A stretch of 64,000 nucleotides of DNA from Ceratopteris richardii (lineage: Eukaryota > Streptophyta > Polypodiopsida > Polypodiales > Pteridaceae). The stretch spans positions 99,970,512 to 100,034,511 of the forward strand of contig CM035432.1 in assembly GCA_020310875.1 (NCBI GenBank), written 5' to 3'. Each line of letters starts with the position of its first letter. Position 1 is the first letter of the stretch. This document shows positions 1-9,977 of the stretch, piece by piece. A model generated the notes under the pieces. It was not told where the DNA came from, did not search any database, and was given only the letters and a program-made list of their open reading frames with translations. The position numbers were made by a program, and so were the translations under genes.

Positions 1-415
1 ATGACACTTCTATGTCCACTAGTGGCTTTTGCTTCATGCTTGGTAGCTCATGTATATCTTGGTTGAGCAAGAAGCGGCCTACTATGGCCCCTTCCAGTTG
101 TGAGGTTGAGTATAGGGTAGCTTTCACAGTGATTGTTGAGTGTGTTTGGCTCAGACGCCTTATGGCTAATTTAGGTGTTGGTCAGTCTTCTGCCACCACG
201 ATCTTCACTGGCAGTCAGAATGCATTAGCAATTGTGAGAAACCTTGTGTTCCATGCTCGCACTAAGCACATTGAGGTGCATTATCGTTATGTTAGGGAGA
301 AGTTCTCTGCTAGGGAGATCAGCTTGGCACATGTGCCCACGTAGGACAACATTGCAGACCTTTTTATGAAGGCTCTACCAGCTCCTTGTTCACCACATCA
401 CTCCCAAGAGGGAAT
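1..415 (+). pseudogene. Copia RNase H, 3' end of pol (family A)
   Basis: The frame opening at 12 encodes the last part of a Ty1/copia polyprotein, the ribonuclease H that removes RNA from the RNA:DNA hybrid during cDNA synthesis. Visible blocks are SKKRPTMAPSSCEVEY, LGVGQSSATTIF and HARTKHIEVHYRYVRE. Sister copies at 13.9 and 24.3 kb read IFIDNQSA where this one reads IFTGSQNA, so the catalytic Asp of that block is lost. A TAG at 342-344 interrupts the frame, but the next codons (DNIADLF.KALP) are still recognisable. The purine-rich stretch just before 416 (CAAGAGGGAATTG) is the likely polypurine tract. The 5' part of the element lies outside the window. Confidence 0.9.
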
Positions 416-642
416 TGTTGATATATTTAGGTAGTGATGTGTGTGAACACTCTAGGACCGTCGGGCACTTTTTTCGCTCTTTAGGAGGTTTTTCCCCCCG
501 GCTTGTATGTATGTCTATTGCCCTAATGGGCTACTTATCTTTGTACATTTTAGTGGTAATACATTCAGCATTGTGTGTTGTGCTCCAAGCTTCTTCTTCG
601 CCTTGTGTTGTTCGCATGCTTCGGTAGAGTCTAACTCCAACA
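416..642 (+). repeat. Copia family A LTR (copy 1, 3' LTR)
   Basis: A 227-bp terminal repeat starting TGTTGATATAT and ending CTCCAACA. Near-identical copies occur at 14214, 24605, 24873 and 51502. It directly follows the RNase H end, so it is the 3' LTR of the element entering from the left. All copies share the core GGTAATACATTCAG and TTGTGTGTTGTGCTCCAA. Sequence after 642 is unrelated flank. Confidence 0.92.
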
Positions 643-1752
643 ATTGTATCATTTACAAAATTTGGCTAGAATTCATGTGATTTTACCTCAAAAAGGTTAT
701 TGAACCATGTATCAAAACAATGATGATACATCTAATGACAAAATTAATTTATATCAAGAAGATTCTACATATCTACATGAATAAATACCATGCTTGATAT
801 TGAGATATCTATACATGAAGTTACTTCAATGAAAAGTGTTATATGATGAAAGATACTACACGATCTTTACATTAATTGGATAATCGAACATGGAAAGATA
901 TCCTATCTCTACATTGTTAGATGTCTGTAGAAGTTTTCAATATTTTTCATGTCCTTTATATATTAATAGTTTCTTGCACATTCTAGAGTCTAGTACAAAA
1001 AATATTAACGATTTCAAAGTTCTTTCTTATAGATGCAATAGCACGGAGACATCCTTCATCGATGGACATATCAATTGTAGAATACCAATAAAACTAATGG
1101 CTAAGCAAGGAAGAGGTATAAGAGACTCGAGAAGTTCACATTGACAAGCTGACATCAAGGAAGACGCAATTTAGACATATTATGTTTTAGGTTTTCAAAT
1201 AATCATGATATGTTTTCGTATTAGCAATATGGAAGATCTGTTAAATTATTTAAATATGCATACACTCAGATTCAACTTCAAGAATTTTCATTCAAGAACA
1301 TCGACATAGCATGCATTAGTCTCAACCATACTACATGATGCAAGTCGAGAAAGAAAGAAATCACAATCCACAAATGTTTTCAAATAAAATGGTTTCAAGT
1401 AAGTTAAAAGACCAATAAAAAATAGCAAAATGGAAAGAAATGTACTTCGTTTCATCAAGGAAGTAATGAAAAATTTAATCAAACTAGTTCCATTAGCAAT
1501 TCAGGCAATCACATCAAAGGCTCTTCACATTCCAATCTAAGTTTATGTGAAATTTCATTGATCAACTACCTTCTAACTTTGGCAGTGCAAATTTTAGCTG
1601 AATAAAACCAGTTGTGTGAGTCAAGACGAGTAGTTCTCTCTATCAATTTCACTCAATTGGAAGTTACACTATTTCTAATGAATAAGGTATACTAGTGATA
1701 ATGAATAAGAGAAAAATTCCCCTTGCCTATTTTTATCTAGAGTTTCACTCAC
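643..1752. other. AT-rich stretch, no gene recognised
   Basis: About 1.1 kb of AT-rich sequence. The longest open frames (890-1144 plus, 1288-1482 minus) match no family I know and show no domain motif. It may be decayed transposon or plain intergenic DNA. Confidence 0.5.
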
Positions 1753-1766
1753 CACATCATTTTGTT
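1753..1766. repeat. 14-bp direct repeat, candidate LINE A target-site duplication
   Basis: CACATCATTTTGTT sits immediately left of the poly-T (minus-strand poly-A) end of LINE A and recurs exactly at 8587-8600. Its position next to the tail is what target-primed reverse transcription predicts. The right-hand copy is problematic because PPR homology lies on both sides of it (see the finding). Confidence 0.55.
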
Positions 1767-1910
1767 TTCTTTTTTTTTTTTAATATAAAGGAAGTTCGGC
1801 ATTAGCCTACTCTCCCGGACTTGAATTAAATAAAGAAAAGTACAAGAGAAGGGGACTAGTGCCCACGGGACCCCCCAAATCCCACAAAGCAGGGGAAGCT
1901 TTTACAGAGC
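1767..1910 (-). other. LINE A 3' UTR and poly-A tail
   Basis: Between the ORF2 stop (1911) and the poly-A tail there are about 140 bases. LINE B has a UTR of matching length and text (18108-18247), including a CCCGGGAG-like block and CCTTTAT just before the tail. Conservation across two diverged copies suggests it is the region recognised by the element's own reverse transcriptase (inference). Confidence 0.7.
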
Positions 1911-4900
1911 TTAGATGACATTGCAAAGAAGGTTAATTACCCTCTCATCACCCTCATGTGGGGCCCACTTGGGTTTGAGCTTGTTATCGATCAAAATGGG
2001 TACTTGATGATGCCTAAAGGGGGGGGATTTTTTACAGTTGACAATCCTTTTGCCAAGGAGGAACAACGATTTCTCAATTGACCACTCCTTAGGGGAGTCA
2101 CCAAAGTTGAAAGCACATCTTTCCCGCCAGATTTTCCATAGGACCTCCCCTCTGATGGTGTTCCAGAGGGTCGCGGACCAGCCGATCGCTTCTCCCAGCA
2201 GGGCTTGCTGCCAACTGAGACGTTTTTGAAGTCTAATTCTCTTTCCAACCACCTGCCAGAGTCTGTTGGAGTTGGGGCAGGTAAAGAAGATGTGTGAAAC
2301 ATCTTCGATAGACCGGTAGCAGCGTTTGCACCAAGGAGGGATCCCACAAATTTTGCTAGCCTTAAGGTTGGTCCAGATTCCATGATGAAGAATTTGCCAT
2401 AAGAGGACAGACTTCTTGATTTCTATGAGGGGGTGCCAGATAGCCATGAACTTCATGTCCCACCGAAGCCGCGTCCATGACAGGCACCACTTTTTGTTGA
2501 GGTTAACCTGATAGTCGATCGTTTCTTTGATGTTCGGGATTTTTGATAGGCTATTCCCATTGTGCCATTTGAGACCAAGAGAGCTCGACATGTCGTGTCC
2601 CATGAGAAGGCGAACTTTGTGTCGGTCCCAGGCGAGACATCTGCTTTGCAAAGTGTTCCATTCTTCATGCGAAATGTTGATGCTAGGGTCAATATCCTCA
2701 AAGTTGATCCAGCGGTTGGTGTCTTGTTTCCAGAGATGTTTCCATTTTTTGAAGCCTTTGTTCCATAGCTTCTTGGCATTTTGAATGTTCCAAGAATCCA
2801 CACTTCGGATGCCATGGATCGGAAACCAGATAGAGTCGTTTTGTCTGATACCGGCAGCCCACTTCCAGTCTTCACTTATTCTTGTGAAGCTTTTGACTTT
2901 ATTCCAACTATTCCAAAGGGAGCACACCAGATTAGAGCCTTTCGGGAAGACGGGGATCGGGGAAAACAGCTAGGTCAAGATGTCAAGATTCTTCCAATTT
3001 GGGAAACCCATGAGTGCCAACTCATTCTTGTTTCTGAAGATCAACTTGGCCCACGAGGCCTCCCCGTTGCACCAAGCCTTAATCATCCATTTGGCCGACA
3101 GTTTGTTAGCCATGCACCCAATGTCCAAGATACCAAGTCCCCCACTATCTCTATGGTTGGTGCAGATGGACCATTTGATTTTAGGCACCCCCCTCCTATT
3201 GTGGTCGCCCGTCCAAAGGAAGTTTCTACAAATACTATCCAGTTTGGACAAATCTTGCTCTTTTGGTCTCCAACAAGAAAGGAAATAAATGGTAGATGAT
3301 AAGAGGAACGTGTTGATAACCATAGCACGACCAGCAAGATTGATTTGCATACCTCTCCAATAGTTAAGCTTGTTTTCGAGTTTGGCAAGCACCCAGTTCC
3401 ACCGCTATTCCATAGAGACGCCAAACCCCAAGGGAATCCCAAGAAGCCGAAAAATTTGGCCCTGCGGAATGATTTGACAGCCATGATCAATGAGAAGGTC
3501 GGGCTGCAGCCCACCAATAGCTCTAAAGGCGGTCTTAGAGTGGTTGATTATGGATCCAGAGGCTTCACAAAAAGTAGCCAGACACTTCCAGAACGTCTCC
3601 AGGCTGGTACTATCATTGTGAACAAAAGCGTTCATATCATCGGCAAAAAGTCTCATGGTGATCTGACTATGGTCATGCGGCAAACGAAGGCCTTTAATGT
3701 TACCAGCTTCCACCTGATGCTCCACCAGCCTGCTAAGCCCTTCGTGGCAATGGCAAAGAGAAGGGGAGCCAATGGGCACCCTTGTCTGATGGATCTTCTA
3801 AGTTTGATGACCTTTGAAAGTTTTCCATTAATGTTAATTTGGGTCGATGCGTTTCCGAGAAGGGTCGCGATCATCTTGGTGAATTTCTGACTACATCCAA
3901 GATCTTGTAGCGACTGTAGAATATAGTCCCATTCTAGCCTGTCGTAGGCTTTATCAAAGTCGATCTTGAGGAATACTACTTCTTGTTTAGACTCATTTGC
4001 AAATTCAAGACCTACCCAGATATCTATAATGGTTTCCAAAATTGACCTGCCTTTGATGAAACCTTTTTGGTCCTCGCTTAACCACGCTCTCAAGTGGCAA
4101 GAGATTTTGTTGGCAATGACTTTGGCGATGATCTTGTATCCTGTTTGGAGCATTGTAATGGGACGCCAGTTCTCTATTCTGTGCTTTTCCCCTTTTTTGT
4201 GTACTAACTTGATAATGCCATTGTTGAGACAAGAAGGAAGCGCGCCAAACTTGAGTGCCTCTTGCCAAACCAAACGAAGAGGGGTGGCAACCACCAACTT
4301 GAAGGATTTAAAGAACTCATTAGTGAGCCTGTCGGGTCCCGGGCTTTTACCTGAAGGGAGGGCATCAATGACCTCAATGATTTCGGCTTCAGAGATAGAG
4401 GCATGAAGCAGAGGGTGAAGGTTGAGTGGTATCCTGTGGGGGGAAACCCTAGATATGGCTGCCATACAGTCCCTTCTATGGTGGGAGAGGGGGTTTGAGG
4501 TCCCCAGTAGTCTCGTGAAGTGCCCTTCAATGATCCCAAAATTATCTTCTTCTGTATTGCATACATTGCCATTTGCGTCTAGCAATAAGGGGATCGATTC
4601 TCTGTTGTGTTTCCTTTTGAGGATATGGCACATCTCTTTGGTGGGTTTGTCGGCTTTGCCAGCCCACCACTCCTTGAAGAAAATTTGCAAATTTTTCCTT
4701 TGTATCTCTTCCTCGTATCTCAGCAGCGCTCTGATTTTTCGAAGTCCTTTCTGGGCTTGAGATTTTCCTTTGTTCACTTCCTCCTCGAGCTGCCAGAGTC
4801 TATGATATAGAGCTTCTCTACGAGCCCGCCGCACAGTCTCTAGCATCTTCCTGGATCTAATCATGATCTGTCGTGACTTATCGACCGCACTTCTCCAACA

Positions 4901-5733
4901 CTTGGCTGGGGACAAGCCAGAGGCGAATGCCTCCTTTGGCACACATCAGAAATTTCTTGATGGACGGAGGGGAGAGAGAAGGAGGGCACACTGGCATGGA
5001 ACCAAGGAGCCTTACGGATCTTGGTGGGGGGTTGAAAAGTGATGACGATCGGGTAGTGATCAGAGATGGTGAGGTCGGTGCGTTGCGAGAGGGAAGGGTG
5101 GCCCCACTGATGAGTAAAACTCTGAGAAATGTAGCATCTATCAAGTCTAGCTTTCCTCAGGTCCTCGCCTGCTTGGAGATTTGACCAAGAAAAGCCATTC
5201 GAGTCTTTGAATTCGACCAAATCCAAGTGTAGTTTAGTTTTGTCCCACGTTTCTTTCTCCCGACTATCGATGACCCTACCCTTACCCATCCATCTGTCCA
5301 TAGGGTCCTCTACCATGTTGAAGTCACCACAAATGAGCATGTTGTGGGGGAGCGAGTCCAAGGAGGCCCAAGTGTTAATCTCTAACTCCCCATTAGGGGC
5401 ATACAAAGAAACTAAAGTAAAACAAAAGGGAGCACCGAAAGAAACAGCAATCCATCGATGGCATTCATCTTCAATGAAGTTCTCAAGCTTTTCAAACCAG
5501 AGTTGATTAATACCGATTACCGTTCCACCGGACCCCCACTGATGCGCCATTGAAATCCAAACATGGGTCGAGGAGACATGTCTAAGCCGTTTCTGGAGGT
5601 CTTCTCCGTCAATTTTAATCTCTTGAATACATATAAAATCTGGGTTTAGGCTAATGTCGCGAAGCCATTGACCAATGATGATCGCTCTTGAGGGGTCGGT
5701 TAGCCCTCTAGCATTTAAGGAGATGATGATCAT
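1911..5733 (-). pseudogene. LINE A ORF2, endonuclease-reverse transcriptase
   Basis: About 1,274 codons, counting through breaks. The apurinic-like endonuclease (residues about 1-235) shows SLNARGL, QEIKIDG, SLYAPNGE, ICGDFNM and SDHYP. The RT (about 480-760) shows KIDFDKAYDRLEWDY, RQGCPLAPLLFAIA and the catalytic FADD in RLFADDMNAF. A zf-RVT region (about 1110-1160) has WTNLKASKICG and CKRCYR...HIFFTCP. It nicks the target and copies the LINE RNA in place. Breaks: frameshifts near 4940 and 3740, and in-frame stops at 3405 and 2970, where LINE B has Gln and Leu. Start chosen at 5733, where ATG overlaps the ORF1 stop. Confidence 0.92.
5730..5733 (-). promoter_or_regulatory. ATGA start-stop overlap of LINE A ORF1/ORF2
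   Basis: On the minus strand the ORF2 ATG and the ORF1 TGA share bases as ATGA. LINE B has TAATG at the same junction (22062-22066). Stop-start overlaps of this kind support termination-reinitiation of ORF2 in some animal LINEs (SART1 uses UAAUG). Use of the same mechanism here is inference. Confidence 0.75.
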
Positions 5734-7118
5734 TGTCGTAGTGAGCCCTCTTTGCGGGAGGGAGCTTTGTCCTTTGTTTTCTTGGATTCATCTTTCTTTT
5801 TCGCTCGGATCGGATCCCGAGTTAGCAGTAGGTTCTTGTGGGGGCTTTTCCACGGTAACTCCATAGGTTGTTTTCCTTTGCGGGATGCCTCTTGCTGGGA
5901 AGAACTGGGCACCGTTTTCAGCTCCGTTTTCGGAATAGTCGATCCGATGATGGAGCTTTCACTATCCATGTTATCTTCGTTGCTAGTAGTAAAGCCATCT
6001 TCTTTGCTTGTAGTGTAACCCTCCTGCAAGGTTTCTTTACTGTCAGGGATCTCTAGGCCTTTGACGTCGGTGTCCACCTCAAGTTGGTTCCCACCTGGGT
6101 AGTCAAACTCATTGATGTCCTTTTCCAGATTGCAATACAAGTTGCTGGAGGGGGTAACTGACATGTTGTTTTGCTCAGAAGTTGCCCTAGGTCTTCTTTT
6201 CCTTCTTCTTCTGACTTCGATGAACCCGTCTGCATCAGCTTCTGGATTAAGGGGGCCCTTGAATTCCTCTACTTTCGTCGAGTGATTCAATGCTCCATTG
6301 CTATCTTGAGCATTTTTGGGGGCTTCTTGATTTCGCTTGCTTTTTCGTCTCAAAGGGCAATCTTTAATCCTGTGACCTTGTTGGCCACAACGAAAGCACG
6401 CGTTGGGAAGGTTTTTGTAACTGATGTCTTGCTCCCATACATCCCCTTCGCCCAAGTCCAGTTTGATCTTCGATGGAAGTGGCATACTGAGGTCAGCCTC
6501 GACACATATTTGAGGGTGCCACCGAGCGTTGAACGAGTGTCTTGCACCTTCATAAATGAGACCACCAATGTCCTCGCGTGAGGCCAACGGCTTGCCGATA
6601 GGAGAAACGATGTCCCACACGAAGTTGTACAAGAAGTATGGCAGGTTAGGGAGCTCAACCCAGAGAGGGTACCGAAGCGATTTCGATTTGTCGGGAGTAA
6701 AATCAGGGGACCATCTGAATAGGCACAGGGTCGCCCGGCCTAGTTGCCAAGTTCCGACACTAAGGGCTCGAAACGCCATATCTTCATTTTCAAAGACTAG
6801 CAGCAAGTGGCTTGCCGGTAAGAACTGACACTTACAAACAACTAGCCCACGGGGGAACCACTCGTTGCGAAGCCACTGTCGCACAGTTTCGAGCGGGGGC
6901 TTAGGGCCGAACATTTGGCCGACGAGGCAAACTTTCTTGAGCTCCTCCTGAGTTGACAGAATTGCGGATCTACTGAGGGAGACCAAGGGGGGTTCAACAC
7001 TCTCGAAGGCCCCTAGGGCGGCACAAGAACCCCCCTCCAACAAAGAGGCCAGGTTATCGGTCTCCCCGGGAGGAGGGGCCAGGTTACTTCTCACAAGAGA
7101 GGGGGTCGCCAAATCCAT
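5730..7118 (-). CDS. LINE A ORF1, nucleic-acid-binding protein
   Basis: An open frame with no internal stop; the same frame is open to 7202 (490 codons). I place the start at the internal ATG at 7118, because a second ORF1 copy at 23977 begins with a matching Met (MSTLLPSLV against MDLATPSLV). It carries a DUF4283-like region (FGPKPPLETVRQWLRNEWFP, then SLRYPLWVELPNLPYFLY) and a CCHC zinc knuckle CFRCGQQGHRIKDC (CX2CX4HX4C). The tail is acidic and Ser/Thr-rich, ending Lys-rich. ORF1 proteins of this family coat the LINE RNA to form the transposition particle. It is the only LINE A frame still intact. Confidence 0.88.
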   Translation of the reverse strand: MDLATPSLVRSNLAPPPGETDNLASLLEGGSCAALGAFESVEPPLVSLSRSAILSTQEELKKVCLVGQMFGPKPPLETVRQWLRNEWFPRGLVVCKCQFLPASHLLLVFENEDMAFRALSVGTWQLGRATLCLFRWSPDFTPDKSKSLRYPLWVELPNLPYFLYNFVWDIVSPIGKPLASREDIGGLIYEGARHSFNARWHPQICVEADLSMPLPSKIKLDLGEGDVWEQDISYKNLPNACFRCGQQGHRIKDCPLRRKSKRNQEAPKNAQDSNGALNHSTKVEEFKGPLNPEADADGFIEVRRRRKRRPRATSEQNNMSVTPSSNLYCNLEKDINEFDYPGGNQLEVDTDVKGLEIPDSKETLQEGYTTSKEDGFTTSNEDNMDSESSIIGSTIPKTELKTVPSSSQQEASRKGKQPMELPWKSPHKNLLLTRDPIRAKKKDESKKTKDKAPSRKEGSLRQ

Positions 7119-7202
7119 GACAAAAGAGGGACACCCCGAGAATGAAGATCTTTTTCTTTTTTGATGAACAAACTCAGAGTTTTGATGAAGTCCAACTTCC
7201 AA

Positions 7203-7930
7203 CGGGCCACATTTAAGATTTTAATGAAAAACCTTTTTTGAATCCTCGTGAACGAAGGCTGGCTGGAGCAACTCCACCCGTCACAATTTATGCTTTAGAA
7301 GAACTGAAGAAAATAAAATCTGCCACGCGCGGAAATGGTTGCCTTGCACCCAGGAGAGTCGCGATGACTCAACACCAACCCCCAGGATAGTTTTGAAGAG
7401 TTGCTTTTTTGTTATATAGTTCGCTACTCCAGTAGAGAGCCCTCGGCAGTGCTGATGGAACAAAAAACACTTAAACCAAAGGGCAAAAACGCGACGACCC
7501 CACTAATCAAGATGGGGTTCTCTCGCGAGAGGGCGTTGGGCTCACAAATCAAGGCATGGGACTCTATCGCGATAGTCGAGGGGCGTGTATCGCGATAAAG
7601 GGGGGGTGATAGGCAAGTATCGCGATAGACGGGGTGCCGTGTATCGCGACGGATCAACTCTGTCGTGTATCGCGACAGACGGGGTGGCGTGTATCGCGAC
7701 AGACGGGGTGGCCTGTATCGCGACAATTCAACTCTGAGACGAGCCCGGCAATGGAGAACTGGACCCGAATGGTCTATTTCACAGAGTTGTCGAACGCAGA
7801 GAAAGGTCCTCTCTCAGGCTTCGCAGGCAGGGGGACGTTCAGAAAACTGGAAGCTCCTCTGTTGCGGCGATGACGACATTGCAGCAGCCACCATCGTGGC
7901 GACTCTTTTGCCAGTGGAGACCTTATCCTT
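7203..7930 (-). other. Probable LINE A 5' UTR, CpG-rich
   Basis: This stretch lies directly upstream of LINE A ORF1 and has no gene of its own; open frames through it are simple reflections of the repeat. It holds the TCGCGA repeat block at 7515-7730 and a GC-rich leader-like part at 7780-7930. No second copy of the 5' end exists in the window (LINE B is 5' truncated), so membership in the LINE is inferred from position only. Confidence 0.45.
7515..7730. repeat. TCGCGA-centred short tandem repeats
   Basis: Seven occurrences of TATCGCGA lie between 7564 and 7725, mostly in a unit of about 24 bp, GTGTATCGCGACAGACGGGG. An eighth core is inside the perfect palindrome CTCTCGCGAGAG near 7520. Motif density and CpG content are far above the surrounding AT-rich DNA. 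Frames across it give Arg/Tyr/Pro-rich peptides that I regard as artefacts. Confidence 0.85.
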
Positions 7931-8289
7931 TGGTAGAAAGTGGAGCACTATTTTAATGATGTTGTCTGTACAACCATGCCTGCATAAGTGATATATCCCA
8001 TGAGGATGATTACACTATTGCATTTTGTTGCCATCGGTTAATGACATCTGTAGCTTGACTATTTTTGTTGAATTCCTCTTTGTAACTTACATCCATCATA
8101 TGAATCACTCATACAACTACCACTGCTCAAATCATATTCCAACCTTTGAAAGCTGGCCTTCAACTTTCTTGCCCTAGGCTTGCACAGTCAAAAGAATGTA
8201 AAAAATGCGTAGGCACCCCAAATCTGTCCTGTGCCCCCAAGTTGTAAGTGAGCTTTCAAGTAGCAAAGTAAGCTTATCTCATCTCGATA
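7931..8289. other. No recognised feature
   Basis: A minus-strand stretch (about 8160-8040) reads through roughly 35 codons with balanced composition (LKASFQRLEYDLSSGSC then CMSDSYDGCKLQRG), but I cannot assign it to a family. Confidence 0.35.
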
Positions 8290-8625
8290 ATTACCCTCAT
8301 ATTGCATGAGCTTAAAAACTCTTCACGGTACCTTCACTCTTCCCTTGATTATGATATCTCGTCATTAAAGCATCCCGTACGTTGTACAAGAAGTCCATCA
8401 AAAATTTCCCCTGCTTTTGACAAGACCCCACACGTGTCATACATATCCATTAGAGCTATTACAAGCACTACATCTCTTCTTAGAATATCCTGTTGAACAA
8501 GCTCATAATGATTCTGCTTAGCAATGGCAAGTTCTCCGATGTTGCCACATGCTCTCAAGATGGAGGTGAAAGTTACTTCATCACGTCACATCATTTTGTT
8601 CGGTTGGGCAGCGGCTATCATGCTT
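8290..8625 (-). pseudogene. PPR-repeat protein fragment
   Basis: The minus strand reads DEVTFTSILRACGNIGEL, then RRDVVLVIALMDMYDTCG and KAGEIFDGLL, a typical run of PLS-type pentatricopeptide repeats (compare the family pattern VTF.S.L.AC, DV.V..AL.DMY.KCG, A...F). Just upstream (8600-8625) MIAAAQPNK fits the end of the preceding repeat, but about 16 residues expected between it and DEVTF are missing and a TGA is present. PPR proteins bind organelle RNA for editing or processing. Only about 100 residues remain, so this is a dead fragment of a nuclear gene or retrocopy. Confidence 0.8.
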
Positions 8626-9298
8626 TACTTTAAGTTATAACTTGAGACTTTTTTTATTATTTAATATGATTTTCTTACATTGACTTAATCCTGCGTTTCA
8701 TTCTTTGTGGTAACCTTCACGATAGGGTATGTATTCCACTACTAACGATGAGGTGTAAATGACATTCTTGGGTGGCATTGATTCTCTGAATTTAGGCAAC
8801 ACTTTCGAGTGAGATAATTTTTTCTTGAGAATATTTGAGCTAACATATATTTCGTTGATTCCGGAGTAAAGTAGAAAGGAATCTGTAGAGATAAATTCTA
8901 CATAGCCTCTAATAGTCGCACTAATTTCCACTTTCCTCGGGAAGTTTTGGAATCATTCACAATTATGGTATAAGTGAAATTTTAACATGAAAATAGATTA
9001 TGAAAAGAAAGGGGGTAAGGGTATGAGTAAAATCATTGTAATCTATAAACACAAAGAAAAGGCACATGTATCAAGGGAAGCTACATTCAAAAGATAGGGA
9101 GGCAGGGATGCCATATGTCTCAAGAGAACATTATTTGAAAAGTAACCTCCTCATTAATTATCTTTCCAAACACATCTACGAAGAGGGTTCGAATATCTAA
9201 GAAGTGTTATAAAGTAGAATATGGCTTACCATAGCACTCAAATAGATTTATTAGACAAGCATATATGTTCACCTTGGAGGTTTAATACTTCACGCTAT
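8626..9298. other. No recognised feature
   Basis: Intergenic-looking sequence, AT-rich, with only short frames and no motif I can name. Confidence 0.4.
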
Positions 9299-9443
9299 TG
9301 TGGGATTTGAACTCTTGACCTACCTCTTAGGAGTATGATGGGCTAACCACTTGCCCCAAAAGTCATGGTTGAGGATAAATTTCTAATCCTTCCTCTTAGG
9401 GTGTCATTCAACCATCTTGTGCTTGTCATTCTTGAGTCTAACA
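9299..9443 (-). repeat. TRIM-A 3' LTR with tRNA-like segment
   Basis: Read on the minus strand this 145-bp LTR contains GGGGCAAGTGGTTAGCCC, which folds as a D-arm (stem GGGC/GCCC) and fits box A. About 40 bases on is GAGTTCAAATCCCAC, which fits box B and a T-arm 3' half. Box A and box B are the internal promoter elements of RNA polymerase III tRNA genes. Confidence 0.75.
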
Positions 9444-9539
9444 CTCTTTTCCCCTTCTAGAGATCATTTTTCTCAATGATCAATCCTTGATCTCCCCTTG
9501 AATTGATGTCCACACCCTTGACAATCTCTTGAACCGTTT

Positions 9540-9780
9540 TCTTCTCAACCTTGCTCTCTTGAACCTTGCCATTCTACTTCTTATCCATTTGACCATGGAC
9601 ATGCCTTGCTCTCAAGCTTAGTGTCTTGAGCCTTGCCTTGCCACTTCTTGGCCACTTGCCTATGGACTTGCCTTGCTCTCAACCTTGGTATATTGAACCT
9701 TGCCTTTCCACTTCTTGGCCACTAGCGTATGGACTTGCCTTACTCTCAACCTTGGTCTCTTGAACCTAGTTTTCACCCAT
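9540..9780. repeat. Internal minisatellite of TRIM-A
   Basis: At least three degenerate units of about 70 bp with the core CCTTGCTCTCAACCTTGG and CACTTCTTGGCCACTTGCC. The reverse complement of the same unit is repeated inside TRIM-B (about 28820-29060), so it belongs to the element rather than the site. Confidence 0.75.
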
Positions 9781-9977
9781 GTAAGCTATCTTGGATCCTA
9801 AATCTATAACTTTCCTTGAACTTTCATTCCGAGATCTTTCCAATGGTGTTTTACACGTCTCGATCCAACCTATGGATTGGGAGATACGCTCAAATCTTTG
9901 TTGGGATCACCTTTCAATGCGATGTGTGCACCTTCCATCCACTTGGCTAAGTCTACTTCCTAAGGTCTCATACTAAT

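Larger units (their letters stand above)
1767..7260 (-). mobile_element. LINE A, plant L1-type non-LTR retrotransposon
   Basis: A near full-length two-ORF LINE on the minus strand. The 3' end is marked by a T-run (1770-1781 on plus, the poly-A tail) next to a short 3' UTR whose plus-strand text AGGAAGTTCGGC is shared with LINE B at 18.1 kb. ORF1 (7118-5730) and ORF2 (5733-1911) overlap by four bases. Protein comparison shows A and B belong to one family. ORF2 is broken, so the copy is dead. The 5' UTR continues right of 7202 and may include the TCGCGA repeat block; the 5' boundary is uncertain and could reach 8586 if the 14-bp repeats are its target duplication. Confidence 0.93.

Noticed and set aside
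2038..5866. Plus-strand ORFs of 60-180 codons within LINE A
   Set aside because: Antisense shadows of ORF1/ORF2; no motif of their own.
7424..7991. Arg/Tyr/Pro-rich proteins on both strands across the TCGCGA repeat
   Set aside because: Frames stay open on both strands because the repeat lacks stops; the peptides are pure repeat translation.
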